Below, one piece after another: positions 47,733 to 59,685 of a stretch of DNA of 64,000 nt. The notes under the pieces are model-generated. The model was not told the DNA's origin. It did no database searches and saw only the letters and a program-made list of their open reading frames with translations. The stretch is from Bidens hawaiensis (taxonomy: Eukaryota > Streptophyta > Magnoliopsida > Asterales > Asteraceae): the NCBI GenBank assembly GCA_021521415.1, contig JAIQDT010003758.1, positions 124,001-188,000 of the forward strand, in the 5' to 3' direction. Within the stretch, counting starts at the first letter, position 1; every line of letters starts with the position of its first letter. Both the position numbers and the translations under genes were made by a program.

Positions 47733-47981
47733 ATTGCCCCCAATTTTTACAGTTAGCGCATGACAGCTGTAAAAATTTTAAATTCAAAAATGAAAATATC
47801 TTCTGCGACTTGAAAGGGCGGCACGCGAATTGAGGAAAACTTAAAACCGTCCTTTCTAGGTTATAATTAACCCACACCCAAATTTCTAAATCATAATACT
47901 CTCTCCTTCGCTTGATATCCAGGTCAGTTTCTCTCTTCCTCATCTTCTTAATTTTCTGAAGCTTTTTTAATTCGAACGATA

Positions 47982-49632
47982 ATGAGAAAAAGAACCCCTC
48001 GATTGCCAAATCCTTATTTTTTCACAACCTCAGAGGATTTCATCGATCAGGGTCACATCCCCGCCACTAATGAGGATCAGTGTCTTTTCAAGGACCTCGA
48101 TATTCGATTTCTCAAAGATTTCGGCTTGTTACCCACCAAGGCCGCCGTCAGACCATACAACCTTAAAGCCAAAGCTGACTTTTCATCCGAAACCTGGGTT
48201 TGTTTCTTCTATTACCCTTTTTCGATCGGCCTTTCGTACCCATTTTCGTCGCTTATCAAGGAGTTTTTTTTATATCACCGATCTCTCCTACTCCCAAGTT
48301 ATGCCAATGGTGTGGAGAGTCTTATCCACAATAGATCGCTTAAATAGCACCCACGAACTGTCCATAGGCATACCCGAGATAGCCGCGACCTATAGCCTTC
48401 GTACACACGGGTCTCACCGTTATTGCCTCCAATCCAAAGCCAGCCGTCTCTATGTGGTCCCAAAAGTGTCTGCTAACGACCACGATTTGAAGAAGAAATG
48501 CTTCTTTGTACGCCGTGACTCGATTCCCGATGGAGTGAACTTGCCTGCTGAATGGGTTCATAAGGGTAGGAAATCCTTAGGATAGAATTTCTTTTTACAA
48601 CAGTTTGTGTTAATATATCTTTTCTTTTGCAGTTGTTTTTGATGATTTCGTAAGGTATAGGAAAGACACGAATCGAAGGCTTAAGGCTTTGTTCAAAATT
48701 CTGGCACAAGAAAGGGAATTTCGGTTTGAAGGAGAAATAGGCGAAAGCAGCACGACTGCCGCAAGGTCTTCTGAAAATATGTCTTTTGGTAAGTATTTTA
48801 GGTATTTCAAAGAATCCTTAGGATTTTGCTTTCCCGAGAATAACTTGATAAATTATTGCACAAAAATGACGAAACCAAAATCTTCCTTCAGCTTGATCGA
48901 CCTGGACGACTTCATTGAGGACATGACTGTGGTGAAACAGGAGCATTCCAAGACTCTCTCCCCAAAGCCGAGGATTCCAACTACTCGTCAAAAGAGTGTT
49001 TCCCAAAAGAAAAGGAATGCCACCACCTCAGCTGAGACTGATCCCTTTGCCGATATGAACAATGCTAAAGCCGGAGAGAAATTACAAGCTCTTGCCAGTC
49101 TTCTCGGAACAGTAAGTATCCTTATGAAATCCTGAAAATAATAATCTGCAAAAAACTTATGTTAACATGGGAGTAGCAGAGAACCGAAAGTTACCACTAA
49201 AGACTCCAAGATGTTGAATTGGCTCTGAAAGAGGCTGAGGGCAAGATTTTCGATCTTCAACATGCAGCAGACACAAAGAACAAGCTTCACAAAAAGAAGG
49301 AGAAAGTGACTGTGGATCTTAAAGCTTCATTCGAGTTGGAGAAAGCCGAGTTTATTGAAGAGGCCAAGAAGTCTGCGGCTACAAGTATCCTGGAGTCAAT
49401 GCTCAAGATGTCAGAGGAGGTGCAAGCGAAGGGCTATGTGATGGATTCCTGGAATTCTACAGCTTGGAGAAAGAAGCTGAAGATGCTGAGGGGTGAGAAG
49501 GTTGAAGAAGCTGAGGTTGCAGGTACTTCTGAGGTGATGAAGAAGACAGGTGCTAGTGAGGCGGTGAAGGAGACGAGAGCTAGTGAGGTGACGGAAGCGG
49601 AGAAGAAGGAGGGTGATGGTGACAAGGTTTGA
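47982..49632 (+). pseudogene. Antisense ORF of the Tat element (putative gypsy-type transposase domain)
   Basis: On the strand opposite to gag-pol, between integrase and 3' LTR. It starts MRKRTPRLPNPYFF at 47982. The frame shifts at a T8 run (48264-48271) and continues with QVMPMVWRVLSTIDRLN and CFFVRRDSIPDGVNLPAEWV. A plausible GT-AG intron follows (48566-48632). It then reads into an acidic segment and, at 49219-49632, a Lys/Glu-rich coiled coil. The middle resembles the domain known as putative gypsy-type transposon in plant retroelements. Such antisense ORFs are known in Tat elements and their role is unknown. Confidence 0.6.
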
Positions 49633-50219
49633 GCCTGGTTTTCAGGTTATTTGATGTGTTTCTGTTGGTTGTTTGAACAATTTCTATTTTGGTTGTGTAT
49701 GGATAATATAATATGCCTAGGATATTTGTTTGGGTGGAGGGATCCTGGTTCAGGACGAAACCCAAGCTAACTTTTATTTCATGCTTTTGAACATTCTGAT
49801 GGTTCAGGTGGATGGGCTCTGTTTTGAGTGAAACCTGATCATCCTTTCCTGCACTATAATATTAGTATAACAACTTTTTATGACTTATGTTGGTATTTTA
49901 TCCCTGTTTATGTTATTAAATCTTTAGAGAAAAAATGAGTTTATTAGGAATGAAATTCTTTAATAACAGTCTAAGTTAAATTCAATAAACCAATACCAAG
50001 TCATAAAATTCATCTTATAAGTAAGACAAGTAATATAAAATATAGAATATTCACAAATAGGAAATCATACCAGAAGCGTATAGCTACTAACTCTAATAAT
50101 GTATAGACCATTTTATCCTTGTAATAAGATTACTTTTCAGAATGTTCCTCCACTTCTAGGGATATACCAATAGACCTGCAATGTTAACATTATCCTGAAA
50201 ATAAATTCAGAAATTCTGG

Positions 50220-50705
50220 CGAGTAGGCCTAAATAAACTGGCGGCAAGGCCTAAATATATTGGCTATAAAGCCCTTAGAAGAGGTGAAAACCTCTTAAAC
50301 CTTAAGAATAAACTGGCGCCAAGGCCTTTAGGAGAGGTGAAAACCTCTTAAACCTTAAGAATAAACTAGCGCCAAGGCCCTTATGAGAGGTGAAAACCCC
50401 TTAAACCTGAGGAAAGGTACGTCTACCATTAACTTTAGATTTAAACCAATAGCCGATGATAGCAAGATAACAAGTCACTATATTTCATGTGCTGGCCCCG
50501 CCTCTCGAACTACGGCTGAATAAACATGCGCTACATGCGATCTTAAGAAGAGGTGAAAACCCCTTAAACCTTAGAAGGCATCGAATAATACCTCAACTGA
50601 CAGCAAGGCCCGAAGAAACTGGCGATAAGGCCCTTTGAAGAGGTGAAAACCCCTTAAACCTTAGGAATAAACTGGCGACAAGGCCCTTATTAACTTCATT
50701 CCATG
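50220..50705. repeat. About 53-bp tandem repeat in the Tat element
   Basis: Units contain GAGGTGAAAACCCCTTAAAC then AATAAACTGGCGCCAAGGCC. At least five copies with insertions between some of them. It lies between integrase and the antisense ORF, a place where Tat/Ogre elements often carry minisatellites. Confidence 0.8.
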
Positions 50706-51425
50706 TGGGAATACCACATATCTTCAGGCTACAAAACAGTCAAAACTAGGTGAGGGGTGGGTGTTAGCCTTGCTAACACCCCTCTGATGCTTAAGTCAGT
50801 ATCATGATAAAAGAATAATAATAATTAAAATGAATAAAAATATAAATTCGAATACATACCTCAGTTGTTTAATATTACTATTAAATTTCTCAAGATAGTA
50901 ACTATCCTCAGGATAGAAGTCTTACATTAAATATTTTTTGAGGTGGATAGCGTTCCAAGCCCTTGGTAATAAGTCACCATCCAAAGTAGACAATCTGTAT
51001 GCCCCCTTTCCTACTTCTGACTCAATTAAGTAAGGACCTTCCCACTTTGGTGAAAGCTTTCCATACGCAGGATTTGTAGTATTCTAAAAAGTTTTTTGGA
51101 GAACTAAATCCCCTTCTTGAAATCTACGAACCTTGATAATCTTGTTGTAGGACTTTGCTATCTTCTGCTGATAAGAGGCCATTCTGATCTTCGCTAAATC
51201 CCTGAGTTCTTCTATTGCATCTAGATCTTCAAGTAGACTTTAATTATTATCTTCGGAATTTTGATGACTGACTCCAGCTGTAGGGATAACCATCTCTGTA
51301 GGGGTAACTGCTTCATCTCCAAATACTAATGAGAAAGGAGTCTGACCAGTAACATTCTTTGAAGTGGTCCTATCTGCCCAAAGAACAAAAGGTAGTTCCT
51401 CGGCCCACTTTCCTTTCTTAGACCC

Positions 51426-52511
51426 CTACTTTTTCTTCAGGTTATTGATAATGATTTTGTTGCTTGATTCGGCTTGACCATTAGCCTGAGGATGGACAGG
51501 CGTTGAGGTGATCATCTTGATTCCCCAACTGGCACAGAAGTTAGTTGTTCTCTTGCCAATGAATTGTGAGCCATTGTCACACACTATCTCTGCTGGGACT
51601 CCAAATCTTGTCACGATATTGTGCTTGATGAATGAAATAACCTCTTTCTCTCTGACTTGAACAAAAGCCTCTGCTTCAATCCATTTCGAGAAATAATCTG
51701 TCATAGCCAGCATAAAGATTTTTCCTCCTGGAGCTCTGGGTAACTTTCCGACAATATCCATTCCCCACTTCATGAATATAACATTATACAAGGGTTCTGC
51801 TGGCTGGTGCAAAATGTTGCTATGTCTTTGGCATGCATCACATTTTTGAGAATAATTCATAGCATCCCTCTTCATCGTTGGCCAAAAGTATCCTGTCCTC
51901 AGGATTTTGGAGAATAGTGCTCTGCCCTCAGTGTGATTCCCACAGTCTCCTTCATGGATATCCTGAAGAACCTCTTGAGCTTCTGACTTCTCCAAGCACC
52001 TAAGATATGGTCCTGCAAGAGATTTTCTATATAATATAGCATTCATTATAGTATATGGGACTACCATTGTGCGAAAAGCTCTTGGGTTTTCATCCTTGGG
52101 GATAACTCCATCCTGAATATATCTCCTGATTGGGATAATCCAAGAATTTTCGTTATCTTCAGGATTTTTGACTCCCATATCTTCATCATCGTCTGATATT
52201 TCTTTGACACCTTGCTCTCCTATTGCTGGGCTCAGGACATGTATGATAGGAATCTTGACACCTTCCGGTATCCTGAAGGATGAAGCTAAATATGCTAGGG
52301 CATCTGCTTCAACATTCTCTTCTCTAGGTACCTGTGAAATATCAAACATTTCGAAACACTTTGCTAGTTTTTTGACTAGCTCTAAATATTTCATTAGTTT
52401 TAGAGCTAGTTGTAATCCGGCTATCAAAGCTTCATATTCTGCCTCATTATTTGTGGCTTGAAATCCACAGGATATGGATTGAGGTATAATGCCCCCCTGT
52501 GGCGATTTCAA
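51426..52511 (-). CDS. Second RNase H and integrase of the Tat element
   Basis: The N-terminal part ([31 protein letters not shown]) is the archaeal-type RNase H found in Tat elements. It is followed by the integrase zinc region (CDACQRHSN) and core ([34 protein letters not shown]). The frame ends at a stop near 51426 in the integrase C-terminal part, and broken frames continue below. Probably inactive. Confidence 0.85.
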   Translation of the reverse strand: MKSPQGGIIPQSISCGFQATNNEAEYEALIAGLQLALKLMKYLELVKKLAKCFEMFDISQVPREENVEADALAYLASSFRIPEGVKIPIIHVLSPAIGEQGVKEISDDDEDMGVKNPEDNENSWIIPIRRYIQDGVIPKDENPRAFRTMVVPYTIMNAILYRKSLAGPYLRCLEKSEAQEVLQDIHEGDCGNHTEGRALFSKILRTGYFWPTMKRDAMNYSQKCDACQRHSNILHQPAEPLYNVIFMKWGMDIVGKLPRAPGGKIFMLAMTDYFSKWIEAEAFVQVREKEVISFIKHNIVTRFGVPAEIVCDNGSQFIGKRTTNFCASWGIKMITSTPVHPQANGQAESSNKIIINNLKKK

Positions 52512-52589
52512 CAGGATCCCGAGACCTGTTCCTCTAAAATTTGAAGCACCATCAGTGTGTAGAGTCTACTTATCTTTGGTTTCCTCAAG

Positions 52590-53942
52590 TTATTGGACTT
52601 CCAAGTCTTCATCTTCTTTAAGTTTACTGGTGAAATCAGCCACAAAGTCTGCTAATGCCTGGGATTTGATGGAAGTCCTAGGTTCATATGCTATTTCATA
52701 TGCACTCAGCTTCACAACCCATTTTGCCATCCTACCTGACATTTCTGGTTTTCTCCAAAGAGACTTAATAGGGTAATTAGTTTTAACACATATAGGGTGA
52801 GTTTCAAAATAGTGTCTATGTTTAGTAGGTGCCATAATAAGTGCTAAAATTAATTTCTCAAGATAAGAATACCTGGCTTCTGCATCCAAAAGACTTTAAC
52901 TTACATAATAGATGGGATGCTGTTGACCTTCATGATCCTTGGCTAAAACTGCACTTACAACATTATTTGATACAGCTAGACATAGAGATAGAGGTTCACC
53001 TTCCTTGGGTTTTACCAGTAGAGGAGCATAAGAAATATAAGCATTTAAGGATATTAAAGCTTCCTCATGCTTACTGGTCCACTCGAAATTCTTGTTTTTA
53101 CTCAGGATATCATAAAATTCTTTGCACTTTTTTGAGGATCTGGATATGAATCTGTTGAGCGCTACTATCCTGCCAGTTAGCCTTTGAACATCCTTGACTG
53201 ATGCTGGGGATTTCAGATTCAAGATAGCTTGTATCTGCTCTGGACTCACCTCTATCCCCCTTTTGGTGACCATGTATCCCAAGAATTTGCCAGCCTTCAC
53301 TCCGAAATGTCACTTTGAAGGATTCATCTTCATGATATATTTTTCGAGGATATCAAATGCGGTCTTGAGATCCTGGAGGTGATCCTCAACTTTCTTGGAC
53401 TTCACCACCATATCATCAATATAGACTTCCATCGTGTCCCCCAGTTGTTCTTTGAACATCATGTTAACTAACCTCTGATAGGTTGCACCTGCATTTCTAA
53501 GTCCAAAGGGCATAGCAATATAACAATAAATACCTGTGGGGGTCATGAAGGCTGTATCTTCTTGATCTGAAGATTCCATTTGGACCTGCTAAAATCCTGA
53601 GGATGCATCCATAAATGTCAGCATTTCGTGGCCAGCTGTAGCGTCTACCATTGAATCTATGTGTGGTATAGGGAATGGATCCTTAGGGCAGGCCTTATTC
53701 AAGTATGTGAAATCTACACAAACTCTCCATTTCCCATTCTTTTTCTGTACAACCACCACATTTGCTAACCATCGGGGATATTGAACTTCCCTAATCATAT
53801 TCGCCTTCAAGAGTTTTTCAACTTCTTCTTGGATGATTATGTTTCTCTCAGGTGCAAATTTTCTTCTCTTTTGATGGATTGGCCTGAAAGAATTATCAAT
53901 TCCAAGTTTATGTGTTATAATATCTTTGGAAATACCTGTCAT
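52590..53942 (-). pseudogene. Reverse transcriptase and RNase H of the Tat element
   Basis: Three or four frame pieces (53942-53589, 53579-53310, 53300-52896, 52889-52590) read continuously as GKWRVCVDFTYLNKACPKD, AMPFGLRNAGATYQRLVN, the catalytic YIDDMVVKS, the connection domain and RNase H (ARYSYLEKLILALIMA). Single stops separate the pieces, so it is inactive. Confidence 0.88.
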
Positions 53943-54140
53943 ATCTTCATGCTTTCATGAAAATGTTGATAGTCTTGATTTGAGGAAATCGAGCAACTTT
54001 GACTCAATATCCTCATGAATGCTCGTTCCGATCAGCACTTTGACTTCAGGATCCTCGGGATAAGGAAGTATTTCTTTAATTTCTTGTTCCCTGGCCTCTA
54101 TTACGTCTCGTGCTGGCTTCTGTAATTGCTTCTGTAATTG

Positions 54141-54914
54141 CTACGCCAGCAGAGATTTGGCAGTACATTTCATAGAAGAGGTGTAGCAATTCTTTGCATC
54201 TTGTTGATCACTGATGACCATGATAACTCCCCACGGACTTGGGAGTTTCACACATTGGTGATAAGTGAAGGGGACTGCTTCCATGTCGTGTATCCAGGGC
54301 TTGCCTAATATGATATTGCAACAAGACAAACAGTCAATAACACAAAATTTTTGCATTTTGTTTACCTCTTCAACATATACTGGGAGCTTGATATCCCCAA
54401 TAGTGTTCTTAGTTTCCCCACTGAATCCAACCAATACTGAGGACCCGGGGATAATCTCATCCTCAGAAATATTCATCTTTTTCAGCACATCTAGTTGGAT
54501 AATGTTGACAGAGCTTCCACAATCGATGAGGATTCTGCGCACATAATGGTTAGCCACATATAACGTTATTACCAAACTATCATGGTGAGGATCCTTAACA
54601 TTGACTCTATCACTTTCATCAAATGATATGGTCTTTGCTTGAGTGAGAATGGATGTCTTTGTTGGCCTATCAACCACTTCTAACTTCCTTTGGTCAGCAT
54701 TTCTTTTTGCAGCAGAATAAGAGGTTCCACAGATGTCAGATCCTCTGGATATGAATAGGATTGTTTTTGCATTTGTTGGTGGAGGAGTTGCCTTCTCGGG
54801 AACTTTTTCAGGATTTTGTTCTTTTCCCTTCTTCCGGCCAAACGGCTTTTTAAAGTGGCCCTTGCTGAGAAGATAGCTAATCTCCCTTCTGAGTGCAATG
54901 CAATCATCAGTCAA
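54141..54914 (-). CDS. Gag C-terminus and aspartic protease of the Tat element
   Basis: Starts within the CAFHEDFGHLTDDC zinc-knuckle-like region and includes the retropepsin-like site ILIDCGSSVNII, where a DSG- or DGG-type triad is usual. A C follows the D here, so proteolytic activity is doubtful. It then has LPVYVEEVNKMQKFCV and ILGKPWIHDM. Open for 257 codons. Confidence 0.75.
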   Translation of the reverse strand: MTDDCIALRREISYLLSKGHFKKPFGRKKGKEQNPEKVPEKATPPPTNAKTILFISRGSDICGTSYSAAKRNADQRKLEVVDRPTKTSILTQAKTISFDESDRVNVKDPHHDSLVITLYVANHYVRRILIDCGSSVNIIQLDVLKKMNISEDEIIPGSSVLVGFSGETKNTIGDIKLPVYVEEVNKMQKFCVIDCLSCCNIILGKPWIHDMEAVPFTYHQCVKLPSPWGVIMVISDQQDAKNCYTSSMKCTAKSLLA

Positions 54915-54959
54915 GTGCCCGAAATCTTCGTGGAAGGCACAACATTTTGACTTGTCTTT

Positions 54960-56727
54960 CTAGGTTCCTTGTTTCTCCATCTTCTTTGGCCACCTGGCTT
55001 TTTCACCTAAGTCCTGCATGGCACAAATTAATCCACCAACATCAACAGAAAAACAATATTCAAAGATCTTAGGATATTCTTCATCATCCTCATCGTCTCC
55101 ATCATCTACTGCATTAATCCTGGGGTTATCAGGCTTATAGTAAGGTTTTGACCGATATGATATTCCCGGGGATTCTGCTTTCCTGTTCGTCTGATCATAT
55201 TTCGTGATATCGATCTTCTTATGGCTTTTCTTATCATCCTCTAGCCTGATAAACCTCAGAGCTCTGCTTCTTGCTTCATCTAACGACCTTCACGGAGTCA
55301 TAACAAGATAATCATAGAAAAAGGAGTCTTTCTGTAACCCAAGCTTAAGAGCTTCCACTGCCGAAGCAAGATCTAGATTTGGGACCTCCAGCGACTCTTT
55401 GCTAAACCTGGTAATAAAATCTCTCAAGGATTCCCCAGGATTATGGGTAACCCTATAAAGATCACCTGTCATCTTCTCAAATGTTCTACTTCAAGAAAAC
55501 TGGTTATTGAACAAGTTAACTAAATGAGAAAAGGAGGTGATGGTGTTAGGAGGAATACTCAGTAGCCATTTCATGGCTGCTCCAGTCAAGGTAGACACAA
55601 ATCCCTTGTAAAGACATGCTTCCTTTATTTCCATAGGGATTGGATTGGTCTCCATACGCTCCCTATACTGTGCAACATGTTCCTCAGGATCTTTTGAGCC
55701 ATTATACAGTTTCATATTTGGGGTTTGAAACAGTTTTGGGATCTGTTCGTCGCTAATTGATGGCACAAATCGGGATATTCTGTGACTATCAGTGAGAACT
55801 TCAGCTATGGGACGGATTACACCGAGAACATTTGAGATCATATCCTTAAGCTTCTGTAATTCCCGGGCTGAACCTGAACTTATGCCTGCATCCTGCACAA
55901 ATCCTTGATTAGCATTAAAGGAAATTGTATTGAAAATGTTACCCAGATTAGTATTCTGAGGAACAGTCTGGGTGCTGTAGCTTGCATTCCCAAACATAGT
56001 ATTTCTTGGAGTAACAAATGGAGTGGTTGAAGTGTTAGCCTGCATCGGGATAAAGTCTCCCTGGTACATCTCAGAGGATCCTACAAACTGCTGAGTTTGA
56101 GAAAATGGTTGCTGAGGATTGGAGAACCCTGGTGGAGGCACTCCTGAGAATCCTGCCTGTTGCTGAAATCCTGAGGATACCGCCTGCTGATAAGGACCTG
56201 AGGATCCTGTCTGATGGAACAATCCTGAGGATCCTGCATGTTGAAATGGCCCAAAGAAGATGCATGCAAGTACCCATGGGATCCAGATGAGTGCAATCTT
56301 GCAGACCTGAGTGCTGGAAAAATGAGGATCCAAAGTTGTATGCCATGGTCGACTCCGGACGCACCAATCCTGAGGATCCTAGAGGAGTGAAATCTAGAGA
56401 TCTCGGGACTAGTGGTGTGAATTCTTCCACCGGCTTCTTGGCTTTCTTGACATCTTCCAGTTCCCTCACGAGCATCTGGTTGGTCTTGTTCTGGCGATCC
56501 ATCTACTCCTGTACCTGTCTAAACATAGACAAAAGGTCGTTGTTGGATAACATGATGGGATCCTGAGGAGATGGTCTCGACCCTGAGAATACGGGAGTAG
56601 CAGGCTTTTTCTGAGTGTTGTCAGGTTTCTTCGAGATACCACCAGCAGGAGGAGGAGGCATATGAGGCCTCATAGAGGAACCTGAAGTTGCGGCAGAAGA
56701 GGAAACATTCTTCGGTTGGGAAGACAT
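54960..56727 (-). pseudogene. Gag of the Tat element, broken
   Basis: Starts at ATG 56727 (MSSQPKNVSSSAATSG). Stops and shifts near 56503, 56250, 55491, 55290 and 54960 break it. Conserved retrotransposon gag words include PNMKLYNGSKDPEEHVAQYR, LTGAAMKWLLSIPP and ESLRDFITRFSKESLEV. The N-terminal part is rich in Gln, Gly and Ser repeats built on the unit TCCTGAGGAT. Confidence 0.85.
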
Positions 56728-56787
56728 GTTGTGGATGTTGAAAGTAGGGTTTAATTCGAGGGTTAACAATGATCAAAGCATCATTTT

Positions 56788-56805
56788 CCCCACGGTGGGC
56801 GCCAA
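56788..56805 (-). other. Primer binding site
   Basis: Directly inside the 5' LTR, the minus strand reads TTGGCGCCCACCGTGGGG, a TGGCGCC-type site common in Tat and Athila elements. Confidence 0.7.
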
Positions 56806-56807
56806 AT

Positions 56808-57398
56808 TGTTTCGGTCAAAAGTTAACAAAGTAATTTAGTGATCAAATTCGTATGTGAGGTAGAGTGCTAGATCAAAAATATGATGAACACAATGATTTG
56901 ATTTCGAGGGAAAAAAGCCCTTGATCTCGAGGATCGCCGGCACAAAAAACCCCGGACGGTGAAAACTATCACCGTCTATATATTAATAACAAAAAAGGTT
57001 TATTACAAGAGTTGGAGCTGATAATCGATCAATTGCTAAGTGTTACAATTAGTTTCAGTAGCTATGAGTGCGAGGTGTGTGTTCTAAATGACCAATTCAG
57101 CTCGTTTAAATAAACAAAAGATTACAACTGAAATCCCGAGAAATCCGGAATAAACCCTAGACTAGGTCTTCCACTATCTGTTTCTTCACACGTTCGAATT
57201 GATGGAGCTTCAGAAGTAACCGTTGCAAACCCACGTCTCTTATAGCATATTAAATACGTGGTTACGTCTGCAAAACAAACAAAACAATAAAGAACAGTTG
57301 GATTAGCGAAATATAATCCTCAGAATACTTGTATCGGCATGATAGGCTGAAATCCCTAAAACATGAACAATCATGAGGAAAAAAATCCGCTCCCAACA
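56808..57398 (-). repeat. 5' LTR of the Tat element
   Basis: Ends TGTTGGGAGC and CCGAAACA, as in the 3' LTR. The two differ by many substitutions and small indels (roughly 85-90 percent identity by eye). Confidence 0.9.
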
Positions 57399-58381
57399 TT
57401 AAGTAAGATTACTTGTTATTTACAAAACTACCATTTATAATTAATGTTTAGCAAAAAGATCCGAGCCATCGGATATCTTAAGCACTTTGTCATCCCAAGC
57501 CCTATTATTGATTACCTGCAAAATGTTTAGAAAATACGTCAGCAATACATGCTGGTGAATATGCTGATGCTAAAATATTTTCTTTTTACTTAACTACCCC
57601 TCAAGACATAGTTATGACATAGTTATGTCTGTCCCATCGTGGCTTAGGAATAGTCAAGCTTTAAAACAAATAAAGTTCACACAAAAACACCTCAGCAAAC
57701 ACCGCAGCGTTCGACACTAGTTAGGTACCATACGTATACACATGGTCATGCTCCCCTCATGGAAAGCGTCATATGACCAGGTGTGGCGCGTTGTGCCCAC
57801 CGTCTTTTTACGACATATGTAAGGATCCAAACAAACGTACACGACAACCTGAGGGCTAGCGCTTACTTTTGTTTATAATGTTTTAGAGACATGTAGTCCC
57901 ATGTAATTCTTTTCATTTAATTCATTTGACTCTATTTAAACAAGTTTGTAAAGTTTGGGGCGTATTCACCTTTTTCGATTTAGATCGGCTTCAATACACT
58001 GTCCGAGGGTCTTTCCCTTTTCTTTGCTATCTCGCACCTATAGGACGAGTATAACTTTTTGTTAGTCGGATATACAATCGGGCTTAATAACTTTAGTCTT
58101 TTTTATAATCGTTACCTCGATTATATTTTCTTTACTTTAAAACCTTTAGTTAAAAAATATTCTTTCTTTCTTTTCTTTTATAAATAAAAGTCTTTCTTTT
58201 AATTTATTTTCTTTTCTTTTCTTTTATAAGATAAACCTTTAGTTTATTCTTATTTTAATTCTTTAAAACCATACGTTTCTTCTTCTCTAAGAAACGTATT
58301 CTTTTCTTTTCTTTATTATTTAAGAATATTCATAATTACTTAAATAACATTCTATAACAAAGAATTATATAATAATCACAT

Positions 58382-58382
<1 letters not shown>

Positions 58383-58412
<30 letters not shown>
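58383..58412. repeat. (AT)n microsatellite
   Basis: About 14 AT units. The left outer LTR copy has a shorter run exactly where the Tat element joins. Confidence 0.9.
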
Positions 58413-58416
<4 letters not shown>

Positions 58417-58905
58417 TATTCTTTTCTTTTCTTTGTTATATTTTCTTTTATTTATCGAGGTATCGAGTATATCCTCGACTTAGGGTTTTAAGCCTTTTAT
58501 TATTTATTATTATTTTATTCGGGCATCATGCCTACCTTTGTTGGCTTATGAAATCCCTTCACAATCGATCAGCACTTCAACGCCGCTTCGTCTTCTTTAT
58601 CTTCTTGATCAACACTTTTCCTCAACACCTTTTCCTTTGCACGTGAAACGATGCACACCAATACTTCTCCACATGTCGGCATGTTTTACGAGGCGGGTCG
58701 TCGGGACGTCGATATGGAGACACCTTATTTGATGGAATGTCGTCGGTGTGTGGCACGAAAATCGAGGAAACGTCGGTATTTTGGGTACGGAAATTGAGGA
58801 ATCGAAGGCACGCTTTACGAGGTGATTTCTAGTGAGAGAGTGGATGCTTTAGAGAGAGAAGATAGCTGTGAAAATGGTGTGTGAAATGATAGAACCCATG
58901 GCCGC

Positions 58906-58913
58906 TATTTATA
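58906..58913 (-). promoter_or_regulatory. TATA box of the outer LTR
   Basis: TATAAATA on the minus strand, followed within 40 bp by a pyrimidine-rich presumed start region. Upstream on this strand (58914-59332) is the U3. Confidence 0.6.
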
Positions 58914-58924
58914 GGCAAAATCAG

Positions 58925-59215
58925 AAGGCTCATCGCGATACGCGATGCCCGTCGCGTATCGTGACGTAGGCATTATCCGTCACAACTAGGTCCGCCACGT
59001 GCCGGACGCGGTGCCACGTGGTAACTCGTGGCGACACATAGTGCCACCATTTGAAACGTGGCGACACGTGTCTTGGCCTGTCAGACCACGTCATCGCGAT
59101 ACGCGATGACGTTGGCTCTTTGGCGATAGCGTATCGCCATTGACCTCTCTTCTTGAATTTATGACCAAGCCCTTCTCGATATGCGATGGGCTTGTCTCTT
59201 GTCCCGTCGTGTATC
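58925..59215. repeat. CpG-rich palindromic motif array in U3
   Basis: GCGATACGCGAT-like words recur at about 58931, 58950, 59095, 59128, 59177 and 59205. Bases 59090-59112 form arms CGTCATCGCG and CGCGATGACG around ATA. Another pair (TGGCGAT, ATCGCCA) lies at about 59120-59140. The array is 20-310 bp upstream of the TATA box. Confidence 0.75.
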
Positions 59216-59337
59216 GCTATGGGACAGAAAGACAGATTTTTATTTTAAACCCTAAGGTTTAGAATTTGACATTTTTGATCCTTTAACTTTTGAACTTGGC
59301 TCTTTTTAACCCGAAACTTTCATGATGTTACAAAGAA

Positions 59338-59634
59338 CGACCATCTTCCACCACATCGACGCCATCGATAGAAAAATATATTTTTTAAATATTAATTGTT
59401 GTGTGGAAATTGATTGGGTGATTTGTTGTTTTTAATTGTTATTGGTTGTTGGTTTCAAATTTCAATTACTCCTTACACATGTTGTTTTCTTCATTGTTTG
59501 TAATTGACGATCGACAGAAAATTAACATTGTTGCCACCGCGTTCAACGTGTAAGCTTGTTAGTAATTCCATGATGATTATTTAATTGATTATGACTGAAC
59601 TGGAATTCAGAAACAAACTGTAGTTGTCTGGCCC

Positions 59635-59685
<51 letters not shown>

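Larger units (their letters stand above)
47141..57398 (-). mobile_element. Tat-lineage Ty3/gypsy retrotransposon, 10.26 kb
   Basis: Two LTRs of about 590 bp (47141-47732 and 56808-57398) bound gag, protease, reverse transcriptase, two RNase H regions and integrase on the minus strand, plus a plus-strand ORF and a tandem repeat between integrase and the 3' LTR. The second RNase H before integrase and the antisense ORF are marks of the Tat lineage. The LTRs differ at many positions, and the outside bases (ATATA, TTAAG) do not match, so no TSD is present. Confidence 0.88.
45992..59332 (-). mobile_element. Solo-LTR-like gypsy LTR split by a nested retrotransposon
   Basis: The outer ends are TGTCACACCCC (45992) and GATGTTACA (59332). 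The 5-bp sequence AAGAA flanks both (45987-45991 and 59333-59337), an exact LTR-retroelement TSD. The outer LTR pieces are 45992-47140 and 57399-59332. They overlap: 46157-47140 is repeated as 57399-58392 at roughly 90 percent identity by eye. A minus-strand TATA box (TATAAATA, 58913-58906) sets the orientation. Confidence 0.8.

Noticed and set aside
56071..56502. Separate proline/serine-rich gene opposite or beside gag
   Set aside because: These frames arise from TCCTGAGGAT-type repeats in the gag N-terminal region. Both strands are open for the same reason.
58538..58732. 64-codon plus-strand ORF in the outer LTR
   Set aside because: Lies in the transcribed part of a minus-strand LTR, with no homology and no conserved start.
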